NCBI GenBank assembly: GCA_022592435.1
Contig: JABYQS010000145.1
Coordinates: 33,144-97,143, forward strand
Length of the DNA: 64,000 bases
From: Cerioporus squamosus
Taxonomy: Eukaryota > Basidiomycota > Agaricomycetes > Polyporales > Polyporaceae
Direction: 5' to 3'
The translations under genes and the position numbers were made by a program. The notes under the pieces were generated by a model. The model saw only the letters and a list, made by a program, of their open reading frames with translations, was not told where the DNA came from and ran no database searches. How positions within the stretch are numbered: position 1 is the stretch's first letter; each line of letters opens with the position of its first letter. This document shows, one piece after another, positions 22,196-34,052 of this stretch.

Positions 22196-25009
22196 ATGGC
22201 GGCGTCCTCTTCTTCACCTCGTCTCACAGAATGTGTCTACAATGCTCCGATGCCTCAGGATATGCTAGGCAACACCATCGGGCTCGATACCAACGGTGCT
22301 CTAGCTCGCAACCTCAAACATCTCGCTGAATCCCGACTTTTCACCTTGGGTCCGATGCCGGTACAAGACTTCTTGGACGAGTTCTTGCCAAGAAGGAGTG
22401 ATGAAGGCAGAGGGAGTATGCTGTCAAGCGAGGACGCGTTTAGTACAGTACCGACCCGCGGGGACTCTTCGGCGGACATCTATAGACCTCTGGTGAGTCC
22501 GATCACAAACAACTACGCTCTCTCGTTGTGACGTTGGATCTAGATCGTGGCTCTCAACAAGAGGTCCATCAAGCAGTCGAGGTGTCCAGGTTTTGTATTC
22601 GAGGACGTCGCGTCCCGCAGTGTGCATCCCCGCCGGCTGGGTCACATGAAACCCCACATATGCTGCTTCGTGACGGAGCATGCGGGTGAAGCTCTGGGCG
22701 CGGACAATACCTCTCGAGCTGAGCTGGGATTTACGGAGCTCTTCTTGCAGGTCAATCCTGACCCCGCGCACGATTTCTACCACGATCCGCCCGCCACTGC
22801 GAACCCCGTTGTTCGCGCCGCGCATCATTTCGGACAGGATTATGATCCCGAGGATGATGTACCGGTGCACGTTTTGGAGAGTGGCAAGGCACTTGGCCAG
22901 CATATCGCGTACGTCCAAGAAGTGTTCGCCCGCCAGTTCCGTATATTCTTCTTCACTGTCTCCTTGGCTGGCTCTCGCGCTCGCCTCCTCCGGTGGGATC
23001 GTTCGGGCTGTGTTGTATCAGAGTCCTTCGACATCCGCGAACGTCCAGATCTCCTTTGCGAGTTTCTGTGGCGTTTTTCACAGGCATCTGTTATCTCTCG
23101 GGGACACGACACGACCGTGGAAGATGCCCTTCCCGAACATGAGGATCTCTTCCGCCGTCTCGTGGAGGAAGAGACAGGCTTGCAGCTTGGCTTCGTCGGC
23201 GAACAATTGGAGAGGGCAATCGCTCAACACTACGAGCCAGGAAAAGTTATGATCGTACATGTCCCTGCGGAAGGAGAGACTCTACGCGATCGCCAATACT
23301 TGATCTCTCGTCCTGTCATGTCAGCATTTTCAGTTGCTGGCCGTGGCACCAGAGGTTACTGGGCCGTCGATGTTTCCCGTCGAGCAGTGGTCTTCATGAA
23401 GGATACCTGGCGATCTCGCTCCTCAGATGAGCTGGAAGGTGACACGCTGTGTCACTTGAACGCTGCCGGCGTCCGCAATGTGCCATTTCTGGTTGCTCAC
23501 GGCGACGTCCTCTGTGCGACGCATGAATCCTGCCGTGAGTCATCTGTAAGAGTGCCATTGGCGTCTGAATCGCTCACCTATACCATTTTAGGCACCGAAT
23601 ATCAAACAACAAAGACGGACGAATACGCATCGCAAGCTTGGGTATGTCGAGTTGGGGACAAATCGGCACGTATCACTCGGCGCCGACATTATCGCTTGGT
23701 CCTGGGTCCTGTGGGCTACGATCTGAGGTTCTTTGAAGGCGCCGATGAGCTCCTCCATGCGACGTACGATGCGTTCATCGGTGAGTGATTATCGTCTCTT
23801 CGTGGCAGAGGTCCTGACATCTCGACATAGCGATGGTGGATGCGCTGAGGAAGGACTCTCGTATACATAGAGATATCAGTGCCGGAAACGTCATCTTGGC
23901 CCGTGAACGGGGCTCCGAACCAAATTCGAGGAGGAAAGGATGCCTCATTGATTGGGAATCGTCCACACATGTCGATGATGCCGGTCTCGCTCTCAAAGCT
24001 GGCCGCGCGGTAAGTGGGCGATCATAACTCTCAAGCACGGACAATACTCATTGAGATATATCAGGGCACATGGGAGTTCATGTCCATCAAGATGCTCAGT
24101 GATATCCATGGAACTGCACGACAAACCATAGAGGACGACATGGAGTCTCTTCTCTATGTCGTTCTGTACTGCGCCCTTCTGTGGTTACCCCACAACCTCT
24201 CTGTTAGAGAACTCTCTGAGACGTACACGCGATTCTTCGAGTTCTCTACCATCCACGGTGGTGCCGCGGTGGGTGGCGATGCGAAGGCGTCCAATGCCTA
24301 CAACCGTCGTTACACGAGGGACATCGTGTTCGACTGTCCGGCGGTTAAGACCTGGTTGGACACCATCATGGACTACTGCTCTCCACGACGCGGTGCTGAG
24401 AAGGGCAAGTGGACGCCAGATCACGTGGATGCCTTCTGGTCCGACTTCTTGGCCACGCAAGAGCTCGACCGTCGTGGTCGTGTTGCTCATAGACTGGAAA
24501 GAAATCAACCGCGAGAAACCGTCTCTTCGGCTGACGACGACTCGGAAGAGACCTCGACAGAAGCCCGCGAATCCACCAGCGGGTCCGTGGAGCATCCCAA
24601 CACCTCTGTACAACCACGCGACCCATTTCCTGTCCACGAACATTCCCCTTCCCCCATTTGTCCCAATCCAGAGCCCAAGGCCCGTCAACCGGCTGATGCA
24701 GGTCTTGCGGCAAAACGGACCACCCGAGCCGCTGCGGCCGCAGAGAACGCTCCAAGACCCAAACGTACTCGGGTCACCCAGCCTGCCCAGGGAACGACGC
24801 CCGAACCGCCTAGCTCGTCTACCCTGCGACGTAGCCAGCGCATCCAGGACCAACAGACTCGCGGTAAGGCAGAAGAGCCTAAAACAGCCTCTAGGTCAAG
24901 CGGACGCAAAGCGAGGACCCCAGCCTCTGGTACGCGTGTCGGTCAGTCTTCTCGCACTGCGCGAGGACGCGGTCGCGGTCGCGGGCGGGGTGCAGCTTCA
25001 CGCAAGTAG
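22196..25009 (+). CDS. FunK1 fungal-type protein kinase, copy B
   Basis: Tandem paralogue of copy A. Exons 22196-22492, 22544-23534, 23592-23780, 23831-24009 and 24065-25009, in phase throughout, 866 residues from a clear ATG. The N-terminal half aligns with copy A (ALGQHIAYVQEVFARQFR, GRGTRGYWAVDVSRRAVVF). The catalytic loop is RIHRDISAGNVIL. The DFG-equivalent is LIDWESS: the metal-binding Asp is kept but the third residue is Glu, and the WDL motif of copy A is lost. EDDMESLLYVVLYCALLWLP follows. The tail is rich in Pro, Ser, Lys and Arg and ends in repeated GRGRGRGRG, so DNA or RNA binding is possible (inference). It converges with the F-box gene at 25613. Confidence 0.87.
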
Positions 25010-25612
25010 TGGTCTCGTACCCCCTCCTGGTGATCTCGCACCCCGACCGCTGCAGCGTTAGCTGCGGCGATCGAGGTGCGATATGAAAATGCTGGGGTGG
25101 GAGATCAGAGGGCCGTGCGTTTCACTCGAAGTTGGTGACCTATCTTTCTTTTTGTCTATCCTGCATGTCGCTGTCGTTCTGTCATGTGCTTTCTTTTGCT
25201 TTCGCTCATTTGCTGTCGCTGATACTTGTAGATCAACTGTCAGTTCAGACGTTTGTTGCTTACCCCGGGCATATATGCTCCACATCCTGGGACATGAGGG
25301 GTCCTCGGAGCTCGTTACCCCTCGGCCTTCGACATTGTGAGGCGTGCCGATGGATACGCCCTCGACGAAGGACACTTCCACAGTACGACAAAATCATCAT
25401 ACTCAAGCTTCGAGTTTTCAGCTCCAATTCCGGCTACCTGACATGCGGCGCACCCCAGGCATTCGCCTAACAGTATCCATCTAGTTATTGAGTACTCGAA
25501 GAGTGCCTTGGTACAAGCTGTGCGCGATTCGCGATCGTACATGGGAAAGAATGTCTAAGAGTCGTCTACAAGGTACCGTCAGAGTACCTCTTCGTCTAAA
25601 GCGTCTCATGCA
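25010..25612. other. Intergenic region, convergent 3' ends
   Basis: 3' flanks of FunK1-B and the F-box gene. A T-rich stretch near 25140-25210 fits 3' UTR. No gene seen. Confidence 0.35.
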
Positions 25613-27337
25613 TCAGGCTGACATCGTCCTCGTTTCCCTCGTCATCATTTGCGATGCTGGACGCGCCAGCTTCGTCGCCGACGGGGCTGAGCCTTCACCA
25701 ACCCCACGATCTCCCAGCTTCTGGACATCGCCTATCCCGTGACCAGGAGCCATCTGGTAATGAAAATGTCCGGTGAGAGATCAACTACAGCATGAAGCGA
25801 ACGCGTTGGTACTCACCCCGCAGGTCTTGAATTTCAGCTTCTTCCCGAGCCCTCTCAGCCTAGACGATAATGGCTGCAGCGAGTGGTCGGATATCAAGAA
25901 GAACACATCGAGCAGGACCGTCTGCAGCTCCGGAAACCTTCTAAGCGCGTCTTCAAGGCGTTCCCAGTCCATGCTGAAGACCGGGTCATTCTCTTTGTCA
26001 CCCACGGCGATGCTGAGGGTCAGCTGGCGCAGCTTTGGAAAGTGCGCAAAGCACAGGAGCTCGAGGTAAGTTGACCAGACGGCCAACATCATGTCTTCAG
26101 CATCAGCGTTGAAGTACTGCGTCGCCGCGCCGAGGTCGAGCATCAGATGTTCGAGGTTCGTGCATGCAGATAGGCCGAGAATGTCCCAATGTACTGGGAA
26201 GACTGTGACGTACGGGTGCGTGAGCTTCACAAACAAAGTCAAGAGGATCACTGAAACTCGTCCTCACATAAATGTGCAAACGCGATGGGGTGGAGGAAGT
26301 AGAGATCCAGTCCACGCAAGGACGGCCCGAGTTGACGGATGAAGGAGCCATAGCCTGTGAGGAGGTCCCGCACGTCGTTCTCATCATCAATCGAGAGCGC
26401 ATGACTGTTCGCTACGACATCGTAGGAAGCTGTCAAGGCTATAGACGACGCGCTGCTTGAGAGCGCACCAACGTATCGAAGAGTGGCGCAGAGGATTGGA
26501 AGCCAGCGAGGTTCGAGCTCGATTTCCAAAGCGTGGATCTCGACGGGTCCTGCCGATGCAATTGACCCCTCCTGGACGAGTCGCTCGGGCGAAGGAAGGC
26601 GCTCCTGGACTAGGTCCTCAAAGTCATCCTCCACCTCGGTGAGGTCCACCTTGTCGATGCTGGAGAACAGCCCGATGATGTTCATCAGGGAGAGGAACTT
26701 GCTCGTCTGGCAACATGACGCCACCAGCTTGAGGCGACGCAGGGACTGGCGATGAGGCGTGTCGATCGTGACGCCGGGGTCCATCCGGAAGGGAGGAGGC
26801 TCGTAGATCTCAACGTCGCGCAGCTTTGGCAAGCTGGCGATTAGCTGCATGAGGCCACGGAGCGATACGAAGTAGTCCATGTCCAAGCCGGCGTCGCTGA
26901 AGACCAAAGTTTGGACGTTCATGCGGATGGAGTCCGGAGCAGATAAGAGGAGTAGCGGGAGTGTCTCGGACTTCGCTCCTGAGACGCGCAATGTGCGGAA
27001 GAGGTACCTGCGTGCCGTTGAGTTCCAATCCTTGCAAACAAGGGAGCACGTCCGCAACGCCTGGAGGTCATTCCGTAGGCCTTCAACGATCATGTCCTCG
27101 AGCTCGACAGGCAAGAGAGGAGCAAGAGGCTCTGAGACCGACAGAAGAGTGGCCGCAGTTGCGCGGACTCGGTCGTGAGGGGGCAGTTCTCCTACGGGCC
27201 AGAAGGTGAACCGGGCGACAGACCAAACTAAGGACATTGTCGTGAGCATCGCGGTACACACACTACCGTCACCGACAGGTGAACGTACTGTCCAGGAAGA
27301 GCTCCGTCAAGTATTCGCCACACGCAGTGAGAAGCAT
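25613..27337 (-). CDS. F-box/LRR-like protein, intact-F-box paralogue of the 1.8-kb gene
   Basis: Likely an SCF ubiquitin ligase substrate receptor. Exons 27337-27289, 27227-26268, 26202-25817 and 25753-25613; GT-AG junctions in phase. Exon 1 (MLLTACGEYLTELFLD) and its donor match exon 1 of the paralogue at 1793. The F-box in exon 2 is continuous: PLLPVELEDMIVEGL, then ALRTCSLVCKDWNSTARRYLF. LRR-like segments follow (SLPKLRDVEIYEPP, SLRRLKLVASC, GLSACTNLEHLMLDL). In exon 4 the homologous acidic tail (frame reading VGDEAGASS and NEDDVSLMHETL) is out of frame with the exon start, so the predicted C-terminus differs from its sister. The frame breaking at the tail is the only lesion seen. Other DNA strand from its sister. 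Confidence 0.8.
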
Positions 27338-28834
27338 GTCTGTTCGTGCAAGATGCAGGTGGGACGCATACTTTTCAGATATATGGGCATCGGAGGAGTC
27401 CCTGAGTGCACACAGAGCTACGTTGGTGTTCTTTGTTACAGCATGTCCCCCCGCTTGCAGTACCGAGGACCAAGTGCATTCAATGCTGCCATAGCACGGT
27501 GAGATGAAGCAAAGAGGCAACTGTATAGGGCTTTCAGACGATGTTCAATGCAGGTAAAGCTTCAAGTCCGACCTTTCACGCGTACTAGATGTCGCATCGC
27601 GACCAGGTACGGCGTCATTGACAACTCAAGGCGCTCCGTTGTTTGTCGCAGTGACGAGCTTTCTGCCTTTCCTCCTCTCCCTCCTCCTCACTTGGTCTAC
27701 CTGCTGCCCAGCCCTGAGGCCTGAAACTGCGCGGTTAGGGTCGTATGTATATACTACGGAAATTTCTGGGTACTAGCGGGCGCCGCGCTGGCCGTTCTGG
27801 CAGTCTCGGACCACGCTGGCATTGACAGACAGTAAGTACTCGCATATCTTCTGAAGTGATGATGGGTTAGAACTTAGTTCTTGATCCAATGGTCCAGGGT
27901 CAGGCTCGAATACCTCAAGCTATATAAAGGACTCACCCAGAGCTCTTAGGCAAACGAAGACTGATCCGGAGAACCTATACGAGAGATTCTGCAACTCGAG
28001 TCGCGCCGAGTACATGTGTACAAGGGGCCCGCGAGCTCAAGCAGGTCAGGTACGTCCTTCCGATCTCCGACGGTCTACGAATTTGAGGTCGTCCCCTGCG
28101 TCTGCCGGTTTTGGTTAAGACTTCATGGATGTCGGGCGCGGGGAGCCAGATCGTGATGGCCTTTGTCCATGATGGGGCCGTCAAACGGCATACAAGGCTA
28201 AACCGCGACCCCAGATCTTTCGTGTTTGCCGTAAACAACCGTCGCAGCGTCAGTCTGGACGAGGGCTCTGGAGTCTCGTAGCGACGTGGGTGAGACTGTC
28301 GAGGCCTCGAGGCTCGAAGGGCTTCGAGGGCAAATCGCATCATTCGCGTAACTAACTAGACACTGGCGGCGGCTCTCAGGATCTGGCCTACCGATGAGAT
28401 CTGGACGATAGAGATAGCTGAGTTAGCTCCATACACGAGGCTACAGTACCCGAAGGTGTCTTGTCTTGTTGTCTCAGTCTTGTTGTGCCACTCGCTAGTA
28501 GGGTGCCTGCCACTCCTGGCTAGATTACTTTGGCATGGGTCGGACGTCGACGAGTATGACGTGGGCGCGTTTGCTCTCAGGATATAAGAGAGACCGTGGA
28601 CTACACTCTTTTTTCGCGCAATCCCCAACCGGTGACTAGTAAGACCAACAGCCTCTCTTCTAATGCTACATTCTGCTCATCATCGTACTTTGCAGAATCC
28701 TCCTAGTGCTTATACCATTGACTATTGCAACTAGGCTCTCCGCATCGTACCAGACAGAGTTGGTCAGTTGCTCTCTACACGGACGCACCTTCCAGCAAGT
28801 TTACTCACTGCTATCGCGGTTGCCGCCGGCAGGC
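27338..28834. other. Long intergenic region
   Basis: 1.5 kb between two divergently oriented F-box genes. A good TATA-like box (ctatataaagg) lies near 27920 and another A/T motif (gatataag) near 28581. The minus frame 27975-28343 is open but has no recognisable domain. I see nothing else. Confidence 0.4.
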
Positions 28835-30502
28835 ATGCACAGCTGCGATCAGTCCCGCGGACTCCTCCCAGGCACCGTCCTTCTCGCAGAAGCGAGTGCC
28901 GCAGGTCACTCCGCATCCCTTAATCCTCCCCTGCCACCATGCAACGACATACATCGACTTGCCAAGAGCGCTGCTGCACGTCGCGCGACCGTCGCCTCTC
29001 GCGAAGCCCCCGTCGACATCACATCCTTCCCCATCGAGCTTTTAAGCGAGCTATTCTCATACCTTGCTTGGACGCGACCACTTGAGACTGATCTTGTCGT
29101 CGCGACACATGTATGTCGCCTTTGGCGCATCGCAGCCCTTGGAAACCCTCTCCTATGGGCCCACGTATCAGCGACGAGCCTATCGAAAGCTCGCGCTTTC
29201 TTTGAGCGGTCAAAGTTCGCGCCGCTGAACGTGCACATCAGCAGCCCAGACGATGTCGAGGCTATGCTGAATCTACTCCGATCCAATAGCGCCCGTGTGC
29301 GCTCTTTACATGTCGAGACCTCCGATCTTCCGACGACAGCGCAATGTCTCCTCCATCTTTCGCAGATGCATGTCCCGATCTTGGAATCATTGCGTCTCGA
29401 CGGGCCACAGCAGCTGTCAGATCCCAGCACGATGCGCATCCTTCACACACTCCAGTCTCGCTGCGGGCAGGAACATTGGTCCTCCTGTACGCCACTTCTG
29501 CGACATCTGCACATCCGCTCGCTGGGCATTCCCTGGGAGGCACCTCTGTACCAGAATCTGTCGGTCCTCGACCTCCGCGCTCCGGGGATGCCTCCTCCCT
29601 CCATCATTCGCCTTCTCGACATACTACGACAGTGCCCGGATTTGGAGTCATTCGCTCTGCAAACGCCAATGCTTAGCGAGTCATCTGTCCTAGCGACGGA
29701 CAGGGAGGGGATGGTCTACCTTCCTCTACTCCGCACGTTTCACCTGGTTGGCCCGCCTCCCGCCAGGATCACCGAGATCCTGGAGCACCTCACACTTCCG
29801 CCGACAACGCGCTACTCGCTTTCTACTGTTGACATACCTATCCTCCCTTCGCAATACTCGGTCCTCCCGGATGATCGCAGTCGCCTCCCGGGGTTGTCGT
29901 CTTTCCGTGCTATCGATTTCAAGCAAGTCAGCCCCAGAAACATACTACTGCGCTGTTCCCACACTACCCCAGACGACCCCGTCCTTACCCTCGCTGTAAG
30001 CGTGACCGACATCCCCGCAGGCCTCGTGTATCTCTCTCGTGCGGTCGACGTGACTGCTGCTCACTCGCTCAGTATCTCACTCCAAGAAGGCACCGAGATT
30101 ACGTTCGCCGACTGGTCCGATGCGCTGTGCGATTTCACCAGTCTCAGCACTCTGCGTCTCGTCGGTGCGTCGAACAACACCGTTCGTAGTGCGCTCGGGG
30201 CGCTCTGGCAACCACTCGTTACCAATCCAACTTCACCGAATTCTCCGCCACGATCCCCAGCTGGCTCGCCCGCGCGGTCGCTGTGCGAGAAGCTGTCGGA
30301 GCTGATGGTGACGGAGGTCGAGACCCCATGTCGTGTCTCGACGGATCTCCTGTGGCTCTGCGACGAGCGCAAGCGGTTGGGGTGTGATATCCGATGCGTC
30401 CAGACGGATGCTGATTTCCTTTCGGACTCTTGTGTCAACGGACTACGGACTCGGGGAGTCGAGCTCAGGTTGTACGATAAATCTCAGGTCGCTCCAGAAT
30501 GA
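28835..30502 (+). CDS. F-box protein, single exon
   Basis: Probable SCF substrate receptor. One uninterrupted frame of 555 residues. The F-box lies at about residues 68-115: ITSFPIELLSELFSYLAW followed by VVATHVCRLWRIAALGNPLLW, the standard Agaricomycete F-box with the trailing LWAHV. After it come irregular LRR-type repeats (VPILESLRLDG, LLRHLHIRSLG, NLSVLDLRAP, SLSTLRLVG). The open frame extends upstream to 28706, but only from a GTG; the first ATG is at 28835. Not closely similar to the two multi-exon F-box genes in this window. Confidence 0.82.
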   Translation: MHSCDQSRGLLPGTVLLAEASAAGHSASLNPPLPPCNDIHRLAKSAAARRATVASREAPVDITSFPIELLSELFSYLAWTRPLETDLVVATHVCRLWRIAALGNPLLWAHVSATSLSKARAFFERSKFAPLNVHISSPDDVEAMLNLLRSNSARVRSLHVETSDLPTTAQCLLHLSQMHVPILESLRLDGPQQLSDPSTMRILHTLQSRCGQEHWSSCTPLLRHLHIRSLGIPWEAPLYQNLSVLDLRAPGMPPPSIIRLLDILRQCPDLESFALQTPMLSESSVLATDREGMVYLPLLRTFHLVGPPPARITEILEHLTLPPTTRYSLSTVDIPILPSQYSVLPDDRSRLPGLSSFRAIDFKQVSPRNILLRCSHTTPDDPVLTLAVSVTDIPAGLVYLSRAVDVTAAHSLSISLQEGTEITFADWSDALCDFTSLSTLRLVGASNNTVRSALGALWQPLVTNPTSPNSPPRSPAGSPARSLCEKLSELMVTEVETPCRVSTDLLWLCDERKRLGCDIRCVQTDADFLSDSCVNGLRTRGVELRLYDKSQVAPE

Positions 30503-31098
30503 TTCATTGATTCTTGCAGATTCCTGGCATTGACAAGCATTGTATGTCACAGCCCGTGCCTGATCTTCGTCGTCTGGTAGCTTGTATCCTGACTGATCCG
30601 CGCACGGTGCCGCTTTAGTGGACTGTCGTACTTATGTGATCGCAACTTGCCATTCGGACAATATTGTTGCGGTGGTACTAAGCGATGCGTCCTTTATGAA
30701 TTCTGAAGGTGACGACGTGGGTACGAAGCTTCGGTCCCGGTCGACTTGATGCTCCGTACGCTGTTACACACCGGTGATCCGGTGGCTTTGAAAAAAGGAC
30801 GTAACCGGTGTAATACTTGCGCGTCCTACTTGAGGTACCAACCCATCGGCGGCAGGCAGGGAGACCACTTGCTAGATTGCTGCGTAGTCTGTCGTCTCCG
30901 ACTCAAGATCGCATTGACGATACCATAACCCGAACATACTTACGGCGCGTGCAGGAGTCCTTCATCACGGACTTCCGTCATCGTTGTCGTAAGTAACCCC
31001 ATCGATAGCCCGAAGCGCCACTGACGTGCCCAATACCCATGCCCATGGCCATCCCCAAAGTTAAGCTCCTCAACGTTCCACCCCTGACCATCACCATC
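30503..31098. other. Intergenic region
   Basis: 3' flank of the F-box gene and possible promoter of the hypothetical gene at 31099. Nothing recognised. Confidence 0.35.
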
Positions 31099-31700
31099 AT
31101 GTCAGCCCATCAAGAGGCAACAAGAGGTACGGCAGCTCACAGACCCAGAGTATGTGGAAACAAGTTACAACCACACTGAAATCTTGACAGTATACTACAT
31201 GTGCGGTCTAGATGAGGCGGCAGCCGAGCAGGCTGCACGCGAACTAGGCCTGCCGCCATCATACCTGAACGAGGAGACCGCTTTCGAGAACCCCTCATGG
31301 GGGCTGTATCGCTACTGGCTGAGGGATGGCAAGACAATCCGCAGCGCGAAGACGAGTCAGTGCCATTCCGGGATCCAGATGCCCTGTTTCCCAGCTGACA
31401 CAGGTATAACCGTCGTATTGTAGGCGCAGATCTTCACGAGGCGCTGCGAGAGCTAGGTTTCCGCAAGGAGGTTCTCCCGCTCGCAGACGACTTCAGCGAG
31501 GCGGCACTGTCTCATCTGGACGTCCAGAGCTGGGCAAGGCGCCTTGCATATAAGGTCTATCATGAGGCAGCGCAGTGAGTTTATGTTCCGGGACCATATT
31601 ACGAAAGAGGAGGCTTATTAGTAATCTGCGGCAGGATCCCACCGATGCCTCAGGCCCGCTTTTGAAGTCATCGATTCTGTCAGATGCTTGTTTCACATCT
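31099..31700 (+). pseudogene. Hypothetical gene, probably broken
   Basis: Not recognised. A first exon 31099-31126 (MSAHQEATR) joins in phase across a canonical 64-nt intron to 31191 onward, giving VYYMCGLDEAAAEQAAREL and NPSWGLYRYWLRDGKT. A further protein-like stretch at 31424-31575 reads DLHEALRELGFRKEVLPLAD and SWARRLAYKVYHEAA. The donors available at the end of exon 2 have the wrong phase for that acceptor, so the two pieces do not join by standard splicing. It could be a small gene with a missed exon or a decaying one. It converges with the GNAT gene. Confidence 0.35.
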
Positions 31701-31725
31701 TGAGAACGATCTCGTTGTCACTTAG

Positions 31726-32815
31726 CTAATCGCGTCCAGGAACTACTATGTTAAGACTTCTGCGGAGGTAGGAAGAACACGTATAAGGCCAAGTGTGCCA
31801 AGGAGACACCATCTCGCGCATTCCTCGCGACTCGAAACCGAGTCCTTCGTAAACGGCAACCTACAAGCACGCGCTCAGTAGGTGGCTCGACGAAGCAACA
31901 ACGAGCGACACGTACATTGCGGGCCCTTGTGGTCGAACACGCAATGTTTAGCCCCAGCGTAGATGTCTAGTCAATGCGGGGAATCGCTTGAGCTATTGAA
32001 CCTGGTATGTAAGTGATTCTGTATATTGCTCACCTTCTGGCGCACCGGCTCAAGCAGCGCACGGGCGATGCCTCGCCTCTGTCGGTCTGCGCGCACCATT
32101 GCTGCACGAAGCCACCAGACGTCCGTGAAGTCCTTGGTTAGGCTTCAGTGAAGGACTATCCAGCAGCTATGGAACTCGGGTAGGCATCTTACCAAAGGAG
32201 CGAGAGATTGGGTAACGAATGTTGGAAACTCGTGGTAGTACTACGAGAGGTCAGTAAGAGCTGGACTATCGCAGCGCATGACATACCGTGCTCTTGTAAT
32301 ACTCCAGGCCCTCCGGGGAGAGAGCGTCCAACAGCGGCTGCTGCATCTTCAAGCGCTCTTCCTTCCTGCACCAAGCAACACTCGTCAGCTAAGACCCACA
32401 ACGTTGCACGACTTGCTGCTCGTACTCACGAGATTTTGGCAGTCGCGCCCGGAGGCGTCCACATCATGAACCCCACTAGCTCATCGCCCTCTGTGGCAGT
32501 CCATAGCTCTCCGATGATCGCTCCGTCTTCGACCCACGTCCCCACCAGGACAGGGATCAAGGACGGGTCATTGCCGACCAGAGCCAACAATCCGGGATCT
32601 ATCCAAGGCGTCGTGAGCTCTGAGCACAACGCACCGAGGAGGCATCTAGGGTATGCAGGATTGCACGGACCGTCGGCACTAAGGTCGCTCAGCAGTTTCT
32701 TGACGTCTGCCTTGACTTTGTCTACCGGCAGTCAGCACATCAAATGCCAGTACTTTAGCCACAGCGTACCTGAAGGCGCTGGGACATGCTGGATGATGAC
32801 GTTCGTCGTGGCCAT
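31726..32815 (-). pseudogene. GNAT-family N-acetyltransferase with a one-base frameshift
   Basis: Would transfer an acetyl group from acetyl-CoA to an unknown substrate. Exons 32815-32770, 32721-32430, 32365-32287, 32240-32193, 32133-32034, 31966-31916 and 31860-31726. Exons 1-4 join in phase (EGDELVGFMMWTPPG, EGLEYYKST). Exon 5 starts DFTDVWWLRAA and should continue MVRADRQRRGIARALLEPV, the acetyl-CoA binding loop, but an extra A in an AAA run (32098-32101 region) shifts the frame and gives a stop soon after. The downstream exons are protein-like, ending with the GNAT motif VAVYEGLGFESRGM. The lesion could be a real mutation or a homopolymer error. Confidence 0.68.
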
Positions 32816-33463
32816 TGGAGCTATTGGAGACCGGGAACAGGGTTCGCGCCAGTGATCCGCGGGGAGCACCAGTATCGATGCTGCTGCTCATATAGCCCAC
32901 GTCGGTGATCCATGTAGTATGCGCAGTCCATCGATTTGACTCGGCTCGCGACGGGCTCGGTGAGCACAACATTTGCGATTACTGATCATCCGCGCTCCGG
33001 GTCGAGTGCTCTGCCGCAGAGTCTCATGACGAGATTGCCAATAGTCAGTCCAGCAAGCGCGGTGCACCACGCAAACTCATGGGGCGACCGGGGTGCTAAT
33101 GGCAAGTTGAAGGCACTCGGTACGTCGCCAGCTTGGATGCTTGACCATCAACATGTCATAGTGTACCAGCAGGAGAGGCCGTCCAATGCCGTAGTGGATC
33201 TGCAGGGTGCCCTAAAACCGGGAGGAGCATGATGAGAGATATCTTGACCACCGTTTCGTTGCGCACCTTAGCCCACTCTTACTTCAGTCGTCTCAGTATG
33301 CACAAGCACTCGCAAGAAGTGGTGCCATACCGTAGTCGCCGCTCAGCAAACATCTACCGGACGATGACTTCGCGCTCCGAGTCGTATACATTGATGATAT
33401 TCTTCTGCCCTACTTCACTTGCTATCGCATACATTATAGATCCGCTCACGATCACCAGTCACA
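32816..33463. other. Intergenic region
   Basis: Between the GNAT start and the MIF-like gene's end. Short frames on both strands; none convincing. Confidence 0.3.
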
Positions 33464-34052
33464 TCAGGACCAGAGGGCCTGGAAGGTGGTGCCTTGGTAC
33501 CTAGACGCACGCAGATGAGAGTTACGCTCCTTCAGCTGAAGAATGCAATGTGCATACCCTATATGAGACCGGCCAGGATCGATGAACGTGCTGTGCTCAA
33601 GTTAGTACCACGACCTCGATGACTCGGATGCGCGATCGTCATGACGTACATGTAACCGCGGTCGCCAGGAACATTGAGCTTCTCCTTGAAGAACTCGAAG
33701 AAAGCCTTCGAGTATTTCTCGTTCTTCTCAGGCTGAAGGTTATCGAGGCTGACCTGTGCGTGTAGAGGTGGGCATGGGGGAATCCGACCGATCAAGTAGA
33801 CTTACAATAGTAAGCAGGAAGGCAGGCTCGAACGTGCCCTTGAACGTCAAGGGCTTGTTGTGGTCGAGGTGGACAGATATGTAGGACTCGGGCTTTCCCA
33901 ATGTCTCGGCGGCGAACTATGGATATCATCCCGTTCAGCATGCTGCCAGTGCGTTGCATAGTCTCCATGGGTCCACTCACCTTTGAGAACTCAATGCAGA
34001 ACGCTTTCTCGTCCGCGACGGCGACGTTGGTCCTAAGGTCGAGGCCAGGCAT
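33464..34052 (-). CDS. MIF / D-dopachrome tautomerase family protein
   Basis: Small trimeric tautomerase fold; the fungal substrate is unknown. Exons 34052-33981, 33916-33806, 33753-33650, 33590-33558 and 33500-33464, all GT-AG and in phase, giving 118 residues, the usual MIF length. The protein begins MPGLDL, so Met removal would expose the catalytic Pro1. Family blocks follow: AETLGKPESYISVHL (with the conserved Lys), FFKEKLNVPGDRGYI and TFIDPGRSHIGYQGTTF. One 33-nt exon and one 37-nt exon near the end are needed to restore the conserved C-terminus. Divergent from the amidohydrolase gene over 445 bp. Confidence 0.9.

Noticed and set aside
28706..28834. Longer start for the F-box gene
   Set aside because: Begins at GTG, not ATG; the first ATG is at 28835.
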